A DNA stretch of 25,190 nt from Bradyrhizobium sp. (GTDB lineage: Bacteria > Pseudomonadota > Alphaproteobacteria > Rhizobiales > Xanthobacteraceae): the NCBI GenBank assembly GCA_028290305.1, contig JAQGKC010000347.1, forward strand, positions 1-25,190, read 5' to 3'. The position numbers were made by a program, and so were the translations under genes. A model generated the notes under the pieces. It had not been told where the DNA came from and made no database searches. It saw only the letters and a list, made by a program, of their open reading frames with translations. Shown here one piece after another: positions 7,727 through 14,408 of the stretch; the first letter of the stretch is position 1; every line of letters starts with the position of its first letter.

Positions 7727-10691
7727 AACTGCCTTTGCCGACCAACGCCAAAAACACCCGGCGCACCTCGGTCTGCGTCTCCGTGACCCGCGCCTCGAGC
7801 GACGAAAAGTCCGGTGCGTCGCCGGCGCGCGCCATCATGCGCAACAGGTCTTCTCCCGATGTTTCCGGCTTGAATTTGTCGCTGACGCAGAGCCGCAGAA
7901 TTTGCGTGAGGTCATGATAGAGGCGAGCCGCAGGACGCAAGACCTCCGCGGCCGATTGCGGCAGAACGCCAAGCCGCGCGGCGTTGTCGAGCACGTGCAG
8001 CGTGTTGACGTCGAGAATGTCCGGCTTGTCCGCGGCGTGAACAAGTTGGAGATATTGAGCGATGAAATCGATGTCGACGATGCCGCCGGCGGCATATTTC
8101 AGGTCCCAGACGTCGTCCTCACCCTTCTCCAGCGCAACGGCACGCCGCATGTCCGCCACGTCGGTGGCAATGCTGGCGGCGTCGCGCCGCCGCGTCAGCA
8201 CCTCGCGAATGATCTTTTCGATTTTGGCACGAAACTCCGATGACGATGAAATCACCCGGGCGCGGGTCAGCGCCATATGCTCCCAGGTCCAGGCCTCGCG
8301 CTCCTGGTATTGAGCAAAGGAGTCGATGCGCGAGGCCAACGGACCTGCCCTGCCGGACGGGCGCAGCCGCATATCCACGTCATAGAGCACGCCGTAATTT
8401 GTCCGCGTCGTGAAGGCGCTGATCAACCGCTGGGTAAAGCGCGCGAAATAATGCGCGCCGTGGAGGGATCGCTCGCCGTCGGAGTCCGGCTGTTCGTGAT
8501 CGAAATCATAGAGCAGGATCAGATCGAGGTCGGACGAGGCGGTCATCTCACGGCTGCCCAGCCTGCCCATCGCCAGGAGCGCGGTCTCCTGCCCTTTGAT
8601 ATGGCCGTGCTGGGCCGCGAACCGATCGGTCACCAGACCATGCACGGTATGGACGATGCCTTCGGCGACGTCGGCGAACGCGACACTGGCTTGCGGGGCG
8701 GACACCGTGCCGGAAAGGATTCGGGTGCCGATCAGGAACAGGCTTTCCTGGCCGAACAACCGCAACCGATCGAGGAACTCTTCGTAGGAATTCGCATCGT
8801 TCAGGGTCGCGGCAAGGCGCGCAGATATTTCGTGCCGGTCCGGCATCGCGCCGAAGAAGCGCGGATCGATCAACCCGTCCATGATCTGCGGCTGCCGCGC
8901 CAGCATGTCGCCGAGGCGCGGCGCGGCGCCGAGGATTAGCGCCACCAAGGCGACGAGATCGCGGTTCTGGCTGAGCAGCGAAATCAGCCGCCCGCCACGC
9001 TGCAGCGCGTGCAGGAAACGGTCGAAGGCCGTCACGGCGTCATCCGGCTCTTCGGCGTGGGCCAGTCCGACGATCAGCGCGGGGACGAACTCGACAAAAG
9101 CATTTCGCGTCGATTCGGTCCGAAACACCCTGTAGTCGCCGACCATCCATTGTCGCACCGTGTCCGCCACCATGATCGGCTTCTTGAAACCGAGCGCCGT
9201 CAGGTGCTCGATCAGACGCGGGTCGTCCGGACCGGCGCTGTAATCCGCTGCCGGCAGTTTCGCGGTGCCGACTGGATCGCCCTCGAACAGCTTGCTGTAA
9301 TGCCCCTGGACGACGTTGAGATGGCCAAGCAGGTCCTTTGAGAATGCCGCACGGCTGTCGTAGCCGAAGAAACAGGCGAAGCGCTCCACCGCCTCCATAT
9401 CGTCGGGCAGCGTATGCGTCTGCTCATCGGCCACCATCTGCAGCCTGTGCTCGACCCGCCGCAGGAACTCGTAGGCCGCGGACATCTCATCGCGCGCTTC
9501 GAAGGTGATCCAGTTGTTCGATGCCAGCACGTTCAGCGCTTCCAGCGTCGGCCGCACCCGCAATTCGGGATGTCGCCCGCCCGCAATCAATTGCTGGGTC
9601 TGCGCGAAAAACTCGATTTCGCGGATGCCGCCGCGGCCGATCTTGACGTTGTGGCCCTCGACCGCGATGTCGCTTTGACCGCGAAACGTCTGCATTTGCC
9701 GTTTCATGTCGTGCACGTCGGCAAGCGCTGCAAAATCCAGATGCTTGCGCCAGACAAAGGGCGCGATTTCCGCGAGCAGCCTTTCGCCTGCTTCGCCGTC
9801 GCCGGCGCAGGGCAGTGCCTTGATCATCGCGGCGCGTTCCCAGGTCCGCCCTTCCCGCTCATAATAGTGCAGCGCCGAGGCAGTCGAGATCGCCACCTGC
9901 GTCGAGGCAGGATCCGGCCGCAGCCGCAGGTCAACGCGGAACACGTAACCGTCGCCGGTGCGCTGTTGCAGCAACCGCGAGAGGCCCTGCGTGACGCGCA
10001 CGAAGAACGGCTGCGGCTCGATATCAGGGGCAAGCGTCGGCGCGGCGGGATCGAAAAATACGATCAGATCGATGTCACTGGAAAAATTCAGTTCGCCGGC
10101 GCCCATCTTGCCCATGGCGAGCACGATCAGACCGCTGTTCTCTTCGGGGCGCTCGAGGCTCGGCGGCAACAATTTTGCGCGCACGGCTTCCTGTCGCAGC
10201 AAATAACGCAGCGCCGATTGCACCGAGGCGACCGCAAGATCGGTCAAGCCAGCGGTTACCCGCATCACCGGCCAGACGCCGCCAATATCGCAGAGAGCAA
10301 TCAGCAGGGCGGCTTCCGACTTCATGCGACGGAGCAATTGCATCACATCGGCTTCGCTCGATGCAGCGACTATGTCGCGGCGCGTGTTTTCGATCAGCCG
10401 CGCAAGGTGAGACTCTGGATCGCAGGCGAATAGCCGGATCAGGCGCGCGGCATCGGCGCGCATCAGGTCGAACAGATAAGGCGACGATTCCGCGATGCCC
10501 AGAAGGATGGTGTTGGCGTGAGGAAACTGCGCGGCAAGTTCGCGGATCGCAGCCGTCTGCTGCGGCTCGAGATCGGCGAGCCAGGCGGCCAGACGCTGTT
10601 CGGCTTCAGCGGGAGCGGACACATGAGGTCCGTCCACGAACAGCGCGGCCAGACAATGTCGGTCCGCGTCGTCCTTCGCAGATGGGATCAT
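7725..10691 (-). CDS. glnE: Bifunctional glutamine synthetase adenylyltransferase / adenylyl-removing enzyme
   Basis: The 988-residue protein has the two-lobed GlnE architecture: two nucleotidyltransferase domains, each followed by a helical GlnD-type linker. The first catalytic motif, GAGELNFSSDIDLI (197-210, acidic pair D206/D208), belongs to the adenylyl-removing half. The second, GRLGSREMTASSDLDLILL (709-727, acidic pair D721/D723), belongs to the adenylylating half. Both are intact, so both activities are expected. GlnE attaches AMP to, or removes it from, glutamine synthetase in response to PII and glutamine. The ATG at 10691 overlaps the stop of the upstream kinase gene (ATGA) and has a GAAGGTGGC ribosome-binding site, so the two genes are translationally coupled. 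Length matches alphaproteobacterial GlnE. Confidence 0.97.
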   Translation of the reverse strand: MIPSAKDDADRHCLAALFVDGPHVSAPAEAEQRLAAWLADLEPQQTAAIRELAAQFPHANTILLGIAESSPYLFDLMRADAARLIRLFACDPESHLARLIENTRRDIVAASSEADVMQLLRRMKSEAALLIALCDIGGVWPVMRVTAGLTDLAVASVQSALRYLLRQEAVRAKLLPPSLERPEENSGLIVLAMGKMGAGELNFSSDIDLIVFFDPAAPTLAPDIEPQPFFVRVTQGLSRLLQQRTGDGYVFRVDLRLRPDPASTQVAISTASALHYYEREGRTWERAAMIKALPCAGDGEAGERLLAEIAPFVWRKHLDFAALADVHDMKRQMQTFRGQSDIAVEGHNVKIGRGGIREIEFFAQTQQLIAGGRHPELRVRPTLEALNVLASNNWITFEARDEMSAAYEFLRRVEHRLQMVADEQTHTLPDDMEAVERFACFFGYDSRAAFSKDLLGHLNVVQGHYSKLFEGDPVGTAKLPAADYSAGPDDPRLIEHLTALGFKKPIMVADTVRQWMVGDYRVFRTESTRNAFVEFVPALIVGLAHAEEPDDAVTAFDRFLHALQRGGRLISLLSQNRDLVALVALILGAAPRLGDMLARQPQIMDGLIDPRFFGAMPDRHEISARLAATLNDANSYEEFLDRLRLFGQESLFLIGTRILSGTVSAPQASVAFADVAEGIVHTVHGLVTDRFAAQHGHIKGQETALLAMGRLGSREMTASSDLDLILLYDFDHEQPDSDGERSLHGAHYFARFTQRLISAFTTRTNYGVLYDVDMRLRPSGRAGPLASRIDSFAQYQEREAWTWEHMALTRARVISSSSEFRAKIEKIIREVLTRRRDAASIATDVADMRRAVALEKGEDDVWDLKYAAGGIVDIDFIAQYLQLVHAADKPDILDVNTLHVLDNAARLGVLPQSAAEVLRPAARLYHDLTQILRLCVSDKFKPETSGEDLLRMMARAGDAPDFSSLEARVTETQTEVRRVFLALVGKGS

Positions 10692-12157
10692 GCCACCTTC
10701 TGTGGCACATCCGGTGTTTGAGCCGCAAGCCTGTCACTGACACCGGCCCGCGCCGGGATCGCCAGTGTCGCGCGTAATCCCGGATAAGCATCGCCGAGCC
10801 TGAGATCGCCGCCGTGCAGCGTCGCCACCGCCGACGCCAGACTTAACCCAAGGCCGGAACCCGGCTGGGTGCGACTCGCTTCGAGCCGTACGAATCGTTC
10901 CACCGCATGTCTGCGATCGGCTTCCGGAATTCCCGGCCCGTGATCGGTGACGCTGAGCAGCACCTGATCGCCGTCACGCCGGGCTTCGATCAAAACCTCT
11001 TTGTTGGCGCCGGTGACCGCGTCGGCACCTAGCGGCTGCGCGGCTGGGGTGGGCTTACCGTATTTGATGGCATTCTCGACGAGGTTAGCCAGCGCCTGGC
11101 TGATCAATTCGCGGTTGCCGTGAAGCGGCGTGGGCACCGTCTTGACGTGCAGGATCATGCCGTCGTCTTCCGCGAGCGGCTCATAGAGCTCGTGAATGCC
11201 ATTGGCGACGTCGGCGGCGTCAAAGTCGTCCATATTGTCGCGCGCCTGCCCGGATTCGGCGCGCGCGATCATCAGCAGCGCATTGAAGGTCCGGATCAGG
11301 CCATCGGATTCCTCGATGGTTCGTTCCAGCGCCGCGCGATATTCGGCCTCGCTGCCGGATCTTGCCAGCGCCTCCTCGGCGCGGTTGCGCAGCCGCGTCA
11401 GCGGCGTCTTCAGATCGTGGGCAATGTTGTCGGAAACTTCCTTGAGACCCATCATCAGGGCTTCAATCCGCTCCAGCATGGCGTTGAGATTTCCCGCCAG
11501 ACGGTCGAGTTCGTCGCCGCTGCGCCCAACCGGTAGCCGTCCGCTCAGGTCGCCCGCCATGATGCGCTGGGTGGTGCCGGTCATGGCGTCGATGCGCCGC
11601 AACACGCGACGCGCCACAAAGATGCCGCCGCCAAGGCCGAGCACGACCACGATCAATACCGACCACTGCGCGGCTTTCGCGACAATGCCGAACAATCGTC
11701 TCCGTTCCTCCAGATCGCGCCCGATCAGGAGCCGGAAGCCGCTGGACAGTTCCGTGACGCGCACCAACGCGCGGTGATCTGCGGCGTCCTGCTCGTCCAG
11801 CCGCCGATAGGCGGTCTCAGACCAGCCTGTGCTCGCCATCACGCCCGGCCCAAGCGAGCCGACATTGCCGGCGATGGCCTGCCCCGCCGGGGTGGTCACG
11901 AGATAAAGATTGGCGCCGGGCCGCAACGCCCGATTCTCGATGTTGAAAACCAGCCCGCGCAACCCGCGGCGTCCGAAAATATCCGATAACTCGCCGGTTT
12001 CAGCGTTCACCGTGGTGGCGATCTGCTCGGTGATCAGCCGGCGCGTATTCCAGGCGAAATAGCCCAGCAGCGAGGCAGCAAACAACGCAAACAAAAACAG
12101 ATAGACCAGCGTCAACCGGAACGCCGTGGTGCGTATGAGTTTACCGAATGCCGTCAC
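10688..12157 (-). CDS. EnvZ/CusS-like membrane sensor histidine kinase
   Basis: This 489-residue protein has a membrane helix at about 13-35, a periplasmic sensor of about 125 residues, a second helix at about 163-183, a HAMP linker (185-240), a HisKA domain with phosphoacceptor H247 in NIAHDLKTPLTRLRN, and a HATPase domain with N362 (NAIKYGK), G1 box DHGPGIP and G2 box GSGLGLSLA. It is a complete, probably active kinase of the class that normally sits directly behind an OmpR-type response regulator gene. Here no regulator gene lies upstream; instead a repeat-rich stretch and an integrase gene follow at 12158. The start is GTG at 12157. From memory, the order regulator-kinase-glnE is usual in Bradyrhizobium relatives, so I infer the pair was split by island insertion. 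Confidence 0.93.
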   Translation of the reverse strand: MTAFGKLIRTTAFRLTLVYLFLFALFAASLLGYFAWNTRRLITEQIATTVNAETGELSDIFGRRGLRGLVFNIENRALRPGANLYLVTTPAGQAIAGNVGSLGPGVMASTGWSETAYRRLDEQDAADHRALVRVTELSSGFRLLIGRDLEERRRLFGIVAKAAQWSVLIVVVLGLGGGIFVARRVLRRIDAMTGTTQRIMAGDLSGRLPVGRSGDELDRLAGNLNAMLERIEALMMGLKEVSDNIAHDLKTPLTRLRNRAEEALARSGSEAEYRAALERTIEESDGLIRTFNALLMIARAESGQARDNMDDFDAADVANGIHELYEPLAEDDGMILHVKTVPTPLHGNRELISQALANLVENAIKYGKPTPAAQPLGADAVTGANKEVLIEARRDGDQVLLSVTDHGPGIPEADRRHAVERFVRLEASRTQPGSGLGLSLASAVATLHGGDLRLGDAYPGLRATLAIPARAGVSDRLAAQTPDVPQKVA

Positions 12158-12227
12158 GGATCATGCACCTAATCTGAGGGCTGCGGCTGCTATCATTGGC
12201 CATCGTCACTTCTAATATTTTCTTGTA

Positions 12228-12242
12228 ATAACAAATTGTTAT
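12228..12242. repeat. 15-bp palindrome ATAACAAATTGTTAT
   Basis: This is a perfect 7-bp inverted repeat around a single central A, in an A+T-rich patch within otherwise G+C-rich DNA. A recombinase core site or a repressor operator are both possible. It is symmetric, so no strand is assigned. Confidence 0.5.
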
Positions 12243-12286
12243 CCGCATCTTCTGTCGTCTGACTTTGCCGAAAATCGCCTAACGCC

Positions 12287-12310
12287 GGCCGCTTTTGGGG
12301 CCGCTTTTGG
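12287..12310 (+). repeat. Tandem direct repeat, 2 x 12 bp
   Basis: GGCCGCTTTTGG occurs twice head to tail without a mismatch. The second copy is also the left arm of a hairpin whose right arm AAAAGCGG ends at 12321. Direct repeats next to an integrase gene may be arm-type binding sites; the function is not shown. Confidence 0.6.
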
Positions 12311-12321
12311 CGAAAAAGCGG
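12301..12321. repeat. Hairpin CCGCTTTT-GGCGA-AAAAGCGG
   Basis: A perfect 8-bp stem with a 5-base loop. Neither strand has a T-run after it, so I do not call it a terminator. It abuts a possible -35 element TTGACG at 12326-12331 upstream of the integrase gene, so it could be an operator. Confidence 0.45.
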
Positions 12322-12397
12322 TAAGTTGACGCTGCTCTCCCTTCCAAAGTATCCGTGATGGTCCTACATCCAAAACAGGGCGATTTTGGAACGACTG

Positions 12398-12426
12398 ACC
12401 GTCGCGAGCGAAGCATCCGCGACGGT
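12398..12426. promoter_or_regulatory. Inverted repeat just upstream of the integrase start
   Basis: ACCGTCGCG-N11-CGCGACGGT is a perfect 9-bp dyad ending 28 bases before the favoured GTG start of the integrase gene. Its position suits an operator, a leader hairpin that limits integrase translation, or a recombinase/excisionase arm site. If the integrase instead starts at 12386 the dyad would be coding. Confidence 0.4.
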
Positions 12427-12454
12427 AAGTGGTAAACGGAATGGGAACGTTAAA

Positions 12455-13708
12455 GTGGCACTCAATTCGAACCAAGTTAAATCGCTGCAAGCTGGCGTTC
12501 ATGCGGACGGCGGGGGGCTTTATCTGGTCGTGCGCGAGAGCGGTGATCGGGTGTGGGCCTTCCGCTTCACCGACCTTGACGGCAAACGGGCGCAAATGGA
12601 GTTCGCCAGGATCGGCGACCGCGACAGCGCGGCCGGCGACGTACTGACGTTGAGCAGCGCGCGCAACAAGGCCCGCGAATACAAGGTCGCCTTGAAGCGC
12701 GATGGCGTCGATCCGCGCATCAAGAAGCGGGCCACCACACAGCGCGGCAAGACGTTCAAGGAATTTGCCGAGGAACAATACCCCCGCTGGTGCAAGGGTC
12801 TGTCGGAGGAAGAGGAGAAGCAGTGGGCGCGCTCCATCCGCGACGTACCGAGCCTGCATGATCTGAAAGTCCACGAGATCACCACTGAGCACGTGCTGGA
12901 GGCGCTCAAGCCGATCTGGAGCGTGAAGCCGGTCACGGCGTCACGGACGCGCCAGCGGATCGAGCGGCTGATGGACGCTGCCAAGGAGTTGAAGCTTCGC
13001 ACGGGCGAGAATCCGGCCGCATGGCGCGGCAACCTCAAACACCTGCTGCCCTCGCCCCGGAAGCTGCATCGCAAGACGGGGCACAGGTCGGCGCCCTACA
13101 CGAAGATGCCACAGATGATGACCGGCCTGCGGCTTGATGGCGGCGTTGCTGCCCGTTGTGTCGAGATCGGCATCCTCACTGTCGCGCGCTCTCAGGAAAT
13201 TCGACTGATGGAGTGGGACGAACTCGACTTCGAAGCAATCACGTGGATCGTTCCAGCCGAGAAGATGAAGATCAAGGGCGAGCTAGAGCCGAAGCCGCAT
13301 CTTGTGCCGCTGTCCGATCAGGCCATCGAGATCATCCGCTCGATGCCGCGCACCGGTAAGTACGTGTTCCCGTCCGATCACGCCGAGACGCATCAGCCGT
13401 TCCGGGCAAACGCGCTTGTTGGGTCCATCGAGCGAACTGGCATCAAATCCACCATGCACGGCTGTCGCACGAGTTTCCGTAATTGGGGCGCCGATAACAA
13501 GAACCACAATTTTCGCCGTGAAGTGCTGGAGTTCTGTCTGTCGCATCGCATCGGCGATGAGGCCGAACTGTCATACTGGGACAGCGAGATGATCGCGCGA
13601 CGCCGCGAGGCGCTGCAGGCGTGGGCCGACTTCATCAAGCCGCGCAAGAATACGTCAGGCGAGCAGCCGCCCGAAAGAAAGCGGCCAAAACTCAAGCTGG
13701 TCGCCTAA
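12455..13708 (+). CDS. P4-type tyrosine site-specific integrase
   Basis: The product (417 residues from the GTG at 12455) has the N-terminal arm-binding domain of P4-like integrases (DUF4102 type, with DGGGLYLVV near residue 18), a SAM-like core-binding domain (about 100-200) and a tyrosine recombinase catalytic domain. Catalytic residues are visible: R245 (ARSQEIR), a lysine in the MKIKGE beta-hairpin (272 or 274), H335 and R338 (HGCRTSFR), H364 (LSHRIGD) and the nucleophile candidate Y374. The protein is full length and appears functional. It would integrate and, with an excisionase, excise the adjacent island. I prefer 12455 because family members begin MAL-x; the frame is open to a TTG at 12386, adding 23 residues of no recognised type. 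Confidence 0.92.
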   Translation: MALNSNQVKSLQAGVHADGGGLYLVVRESGDRVWAFRFTDLDGKRAQMEFARIGDRDSAAGDVLTLSSARNKAREYKVALKRDGVDPRIKKRATTQRGKTFKEFAEEQYPRWCKGLSEEEEKQWARSIRDVPSLHDLKVHEITTEHVLEALKPIWSVKPVTASRTRQRIERLMDAAKELKLRTGENPAAWRGNLKHLLPSPRKLHRKTGHRSAPYTKMPQMMTGLRLDGGVAARCVEIGILTVARSQEIRLMEWDELDFEAITWIVPAEKMKIKGELEPKPHLVPLSDQAIEIIRSMPRTGKYVFPSDHAETHQPFRANALVGSIERTGIKSTMHGCRTSFRNWGADNKNHNFRREVLEFCLSHRIGDEAELSYWDSEMIARRREALQAWADFIKPRKNTSGEQPPERKRPKLKLVA

Positions 13709-13713
13709 CCAGC

Positions 13714-13738
13714 AAGCCGCCCTCCGGGGCGGCTTTTT
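13714..13738 (+). terminator. Intrinsic terminator after the integrase gene
   Basis: A G+C-rich stem (AAGCCGCCC paired with GGGCGGCTT around a TCCG loop) runs directly into TTTTT a few bases after the integrase stop. This is a textbook Rho-independent terminator and insulates the integrase gene from the convergent export operon. Confidence 0.88.
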
Positions 13739-13833
13739 ATTTCCACACTGCAGATTTCGACCCGGCCCATCTTCCTTGCATAGTCTTGGCTGACCGCGGC
13801 GGCGCTATCGGTACCTCCACCGGTCGATCGACC

Positions 13834-14397
13834 TCAGGATTTGGCGCCTTTCATCGCGACCTCCTCCACAAGCTTGAGCAGACGGTCAAATCGTTCGCCC
13901 GCGACCGACACCTGATCGAGTACGCCAGGATCAAGTTCGTCCTTCAAGCGCGCCGTTTCGTCACCGAGTCCATTCGCTTGTTCACTGTAGGCCATCCTGC
14001 GCTCGGTGGCCCGCAGGCGGTCCGACAGCAGGATTGCCAAAGCGCGATAAAAGCGGCCGGCAAAGGCGTGATCTCCCGCGAGCTTTCGCAGCAGGACCTG
14101 CTTGTCCAGGAACAGGGCAACGGAATCGACCTTCGCGGCCACAGTGGCCGAGGGCGGCACTGAATCGACCAGCGACATCTCGCCAATGAAGTCGCCTGCC
14201 TCGATCTGGGCGATCTCGCCCGCGCCGGACACGCTGACTCCCATTCTTCCCTGCAACAGCAGGACGATCGCGTCGATCGGCACACCCTCCTGGATCAGGA
14301 CTTCCTGTCGTCTGATTTCGCGGCGTGAGCCGGTACGGGCCATCCAGTCGATGTCGGAGTCATTCAGCACGCCAAATATGAAGAGGACCTTGCGCAT
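13834..14397 (-). CDS. Cyclic-nucleotide-binding-fold protein of a bacteriocin-type export operon
   Basis: This 187-residue protein has one Crp/cNMP-binding beta-roll (about 5-130) followed by a helical C-terminus predicted to be partly coiled, with no DNA-binding helix-turn-helix. The phosphate-binding cassette is recognisable as GDFIGEMSLVDSVPPSATVAA (68-88). The glutamate E73 is kept, but the arginine that normally contacts the cyclic phosphate is replaced by proline 82, so nucleotide binding is doubtful. Proteins of this kind are a recurrent companion of NHLM-type exporters (a family named bacteriocin-type transport-associated protein). It is the last gene of the four-gene operon, 11 bp after the second ABC gene. 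The role is unknown; regulation or docking of the transporter is a guess. Confidence 0.85.
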   Translation of the reverse strand: MRKVLFIFGVLNDSDIDWMARTGSRREIRRQEVLIQEGVPIDAIVLLLQGRMGVSVSGAGEIAQIEAGDFIGEMSLVDSVPPSATVAAKVDSVALFLDKQVLLRKLAGDHAFAGRFYRALAILLSDRLRATERRMAYSEQANGLGDETARLKDELDPGVLDQVSVAGERFDRLLKLVEEVAMKGAKS

Positions 14398-14408
14398 GAT
14401 TGGTGACC

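Larger units (their letters stand above)
12158..12454. other. Probable island junction (att region) between the kinase and integrase genes
   Basis: This 297-bp stretch separates the core gene block from an integrase gene and contains no convincing gene. It is dense in repeats. There is a 15-bp A+T-rich palindrome at 12228-12242, a perfect 12-bp tandem repeat GGCCGCTTTTGG at 12287-12310, a hairpin at 12301-12321, and a 9-bp inverted repeat at 12398-12426. Such clusters are typical of tyrosine-recombinase core and arm sites beside an integrase gene. No tRNA or tmRNA 3' end, the usual target of this integrase type, is recognisable. A minus-strand frame ending at 12141 (reading CMIRDGIR before its TAA) resembles the tail of an OmpR-type regulator, so the target may be that gene's 3' end. 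This is inference. Confidence 0.45.

Noticed and set aside
9414..10433. 339-codon plus-strand open frame opposite glnE
   Set aside because: It is antisense to a gene with both GlnE catalytic motifs intact and has no recognisable domain.
12301..12321. Hairpin as intrinsic terminator
   Set aside because: No T-run follows on either strand, and it lies upstream of both flanking genes rather than behind one.
12158..12454. tRNA or tmRNA fragment as attachment site of the P4-type integrase
   Set aside because: I found no T-arm motif, CCA end or cloverleaf-like pairing in this stretch on either strand.
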